Shown: in pieces, positions 61,822 to 64,000 of the stretch | Position numbering within the stretch: the stretch's first letter is position 1 | How the letters are laid out: every line of letters begins with the position of its first letter | From: Leifsonia sp. TF02-11 | Lineage (GTDB): Bacteria; Actinomycetota; Actinomycetes; Actinomycetales; Microbacteriaceae | Length of the DNA stretch: 64,000 nt | Assembly (NCBI RefSeq): GCF_017565305.1 | Contig: NZ_JAGEKP010000015.1 | Location: forward strand, 62,001-126,000 | Direction: 5' to 3' | Position numbers and translations under genes: made by a program | Notes under the pieces: model-generated | The model's input: the letters and a program-made list of their open reading frames with translations, nothing else | Database searches by the model: none | What the model was told of the DNA's origin: nothing

Positions 61822-63578
61822 CCGACGTCACGCTCCTGCCGACCGCGGTTCCGCCGCGCACGACGGCCGAGGAAGATCCGTGGTGGCGCTCTGCCGTCGT
61901 CTACCAGGTGTACCCGCAGAGTTTTGCGGATGCGGACGGCGACGGCATCGGCGACCTGCGGGGCATCTCCCAGCACCTCGACCACCTGGAGGAGCTTGGT
62001 GTCGACGTGATCTGGCTGTCGCCGATCTACGCCTCGCCGGGCGACGACAACGGCTACGACATCAGCGACTACCAGCAGATCGACCCGATCTATGGAACTC
62101 TCGACGATTTCGACCAGCTGCTGGCGGACATCCATTCGCGGGGCATGAAGCTCGTCATGGATCTGGTCGTGAACCACACGTCGGATGAGCATCCGTGGTT
62201 CGTCGAATCGGCGTCCGGGCCCGACAGCCCCAAGCGCGACTGGTACTGGTGGCGTGCACCCCGGGAGGGCTTCGCCGGTGGCGAGCCGGGGGCGGAGCCC
62301 AACAACTGGGGGTCGTTCTTCTCGGGATCCGCGTGGCAGTACGACCAGTCGTCGGGCGAATACTTCCTGCACCTGTTCTCGCGCAAGCAGCCGGACCTGA
62401 ACTGGGAGAACCCGGAGGTCCGGGGTGCTGTGTACGACATGATGAACTGGTGGCTCGATCGGGGGGTCGACGGCTTCCGGATGGACGTCGTCAACCTCCT
62501 CTCGAAGGTGCCGTCGCTGCCGGATGGCGTCGTCGCACCCGGCGCCCTCTACGGCGACGGCTTCCCCTTCTATGCCCAGGGTCCGCGCATCCACGAGTTC
62601 TTGCAGGAGATGCACGAGCGCGTCTTCGGGCACCGCGAGGGCGCCTTCCTGACCGTCGGTGAGATGCCGGGCGTCACGGTCGAGGATGCGCAACTGTTCA
62701 CGGATCCGTCGCGCCGGGAAGTGGACATGGTCTTCCAGTTCGAGCACGTCGGCCTGGACCACGGACCGGGCGGCAAATGGGACCCGCGTTCCGCTAGCGT
62801 CCGCGATCTCAAAGAGTCGTTCGCCCGGTGGCAGGACGGCCTGGCGGAGGCCGGCTGGAACAGCCTGTACTGGAACAACCACGACCAGCCGCGCGTCGTG
62901 AGCCGATTCGGGGACGACGGCGAACACTGGCGTGAATCTGCAACCGCCCTGGCGACCGTCCTCCACCTCCAACGCGGCACTCCGTACATCTATCAAGGCG
63001 AGGAGATCGGCATGACCAACATGCCGTTCGCCGACATCACCGGATTCCGCGACATCGAATCGCTCAACCACTACGCCGAGGCCGTGCAGCTGCGCGGCGT
63101 CGCTCCGGATGCGGTCCTCGCCGCCCTGCGCATCATGAGCCGCGACAACGCGCGCACACCATTCCAATGGGCGGCTGAGCCGAACGCCGGTTTCACGACG
63201 GCCGAGCCGTGGATCCCGGTGAACCCGAACTTCGACCGGATCAACGCGGATGCTCAGCGACGCGATCCCAAGTCGGTATTCGCGTATTACCAGGCTCTCG
63301 TCGCGCTCCGACACTCCGAACGTGCCATCTCGCACGGCAGCTTCCAGCTCCTACTGCGGGAGCATCCCACCGTGTTCGCGTATTTGCGGACTCTGGAGGC
63401 GCGGCAGGTTCTCGTGCTTGCGAATCTCGTCGGCACAGCGGCGACGTATGAACTGCCGGAGGCCGAGGCGTGGGAAGATGCGGAGCCCGTGCTCGGGAAC
63501 ATCGGGGCGAACGTGCCGCGAGTGGATGGGCGCCTGGGGCCGTGGGAGGCTCAGGTGTTCGTCCGGGACGCTCGGTAG
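61818..63578 (+). CDS. GH13 alpha-glucosidase, oligo-1,6-glucosidase type
   Basis: A 586-residue cytoplasmic enzyme, ATG overlapping the previous stop by 4 bp. GH13 regions in order: WWRSAVVYQVYPQSFADADG, MDLVVNHTSDEH, GFRMDVVNLLS (nucleophile Asp), FLTVGEMPGV (acid/base Glu) and WNNHDQPRVVSRFG (stabilizing Asp). DVVNLL after the nucleophile (Val rather than Thr) is typical of alpha-1,6-acting GH13_31 enzymes. It completes intracellular breakdown to glucose. Confidence 0.93.
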   Translation: MTDVTLLPTAVPPRTTAEEDPWWRSAVVYQVYPQSFADADGDGIGDLRGISQHLDHLEELGVDVIWLSPIYASPGDDNGYDISDYQQIDPIYGTLDDFDQLLADIHSRGMKLVMDLVVNHTSDEHPWFVESASGPDSPKRDWYWWRAPREGFAGGEPGAEPNNWGSFFSGSAWQYDQSSGEYFLHLFSRKQPDLNWENPEVRGAVYDMMNWWLDRGVDGFRMDVVNLLSKVPSLPDGVVAPGALYGDGFPFYAQGPRIHEFLQEMHERVFGHREGAFLTVGEMPGVTVEDAQLFTDPSRREVDMVFQFEHVGLDHGPGGKWDPRSASVRDLKESFARWQDGLAEAGWNSLYWNNHDQPRVVSRFGDDGEHWRESATALATVLHLQRGTPYIYQGEEIGMTNMPFADITGFRDIESLNHYAEAVQLRGVAPDAVLAALRIMSRDNARTPFQWAAEPNAGFTTAEPWIPVNPNFDRINADAQRRDPKSVFAYYQALVALRHSERAISHGSFQLLLREHPTVFAYLRTLEARQVLVLANLVGTAATYELPEAEAWEDAEPVLGNIGANVPRVDGRLGPWEAQVFVRDAR

Positions 63579-63919
63579 CGCGCTACCGCAAACGGGCGGT
63601 CTCACACATTCGGGCCGAGGGAGTCAGCTGTCGTGCGAGCCCGGAGGCGGGCTCGTGGTGACACCGAAAGGCGCATCGCCCGTTGGGTGACCTGGCCTCC
63701 GCCCGGCGTCGAGCCTCGCGGGCTGCACGGAACCATAGGTTTCCATCCCGTTTCGCGCTTGAGAAACGCAAATGTGGGCGGGTCAGTGAGCGAGACCTCT
63801 CTGACGTCGGAGGCGTCGCTTGAGCTAGGTAGGGGCAGTTGTCTGGGCCAACTCCCTTACAGCTCCTCTGCACCGTCTTGGAGGGCTGTCGCTCTCTGCG
63901 AACGCGCTACAAAATCTGC
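63579..63919. other. Gap after the GH13 gene; nothing certain
   Basis: Competing short ORFs on both strands (plus 63633-63989; minus 63583-63873) show no family features or good ribosome sites. GC is lower than in the neighbouring operon. No clear hairpin. Confidence 0.4.
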
Positions 63920-64000
63920 TTACGCTTCTTCGCCAATGTTGCCTTCGGCGTCCGTGGGCACGGAAAACTCAATGGAGGCAACGGCTTGAAGAGGCAGCGC
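63920..64000 (-). CDS. 3' end of a minus-strand gene (partial)
   Basis: The last 81 bp read on the minus strand give an open frame, VASIEFSVPTDAEGNIGEEA then TAA at 63922-63920. Too short for a family call; it could continue beyond the window. Confidence 0.35.
   Translation of the reverse strand, partial: ALPLQAVASIEFSVPTDAEGNIGEEA

Overview
The window is about 70% GC chromosomal DNA from a Gram-positive actinobacterium. I infer a Microbacteriaceae-like host (Leifsonia/Microbacterium type) from base composition, lipoprotein-type ABC binding proteins, a DUF2510 membrane protein, a lactococcin 972-like bacteriocin and the mix of sugar-uptake loci; no rRNA is present to settle taxonomy. Genes are dense, many are coupled by 1-4 bp ATGA/TGATG overlaps, and most long antisense ORFs are high-GC shadows.

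Layout. 1-2.6 kb: end of a class I glutamine amidotransferase coupled to a small HTH protein, a surface thioester adhesin with an LAxTG-type anchor, and a SnoaL-like protein. 2.8-10.3 kb: a polyamine-type ABC importer (permease, permease, binding lipoprotein, ATPase) followed by a nitrilase-type amidase, an RraA-like protein, a BKACE-type beta-keto acid cleavage enzyme and two tandem Lrp/AsnC regulators; together these look like uptake and degradation of an unidentified nitrogen compound. 10.4-12.7 kb: VIT1/CCC1-type transporter, small membrane protein, a duplicated palindrome array and a stand-alone LigD polymerase-domain protein. 12.8-16.6 kb: lactococcin 972-like bacteriocin with a four-gene lipoprotein/adaptor/ABC module. 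16.6-24.0 kb: a sugar locus (GH2, LacI repressor, binding protein, two permeases, GH1) with three matching LacI-type operators. 24.0-34.6 kb: VOC protein, aldo/keto reductase, prpB-prpD with a GntR regulator, methyltransferase, Dabb protein, an unknown protein, pntAB and a DUF2510 protein.

34.7-about 49.8 kb is a lower-GC accessory island directly downstream of a tRNA-Ser(GCU) gene. It starts with a tyrosine integrase and an excisionase-like protein and carries an XRE/NUDIX/HD cluster, a tRNA-Gly relic, an intact IS3-family element (IS407-like, 4-bp target duplication, -1 frameshift site), a secreted NucA/NucB-type nuclease toxin with an overlapping SMI1/KNR4-like immunity gene, a TIR-domain protein, a resolvase fragment, a degenerate Mrr-like protein, a MobF/TrwC relaxase-helicase and transposase debris. 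No type IV secretion genes are visible, so it resembles a mobilizable rather than self-transmissible element, now partly decayed.

49.9-63.6 kb is a coherent alpha-1,6-glucan (dextran / cycloisomaltooligosaccharide) utilization locus: secreted GH15-type exo-enzyme and secreted GH66 enzyme with CBM35-like modules, divergently transcribed from a shared region bounded by a 26-bp inverted repeat; a ROK repressor; an ABC importer; a cytoplasmic GH66 homologue; and a GH13 oligo-1,6-glucosidase. The same 20-bp operator-like sequence occurs in both intergenic regions, supporting one ROK-controlled regulon: outside the cell dextran is cut and cyclized, products are imported, then linearized and hydrolysed to glucose inside. 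The last 80 bp appear to hold the 3' end of another gene.
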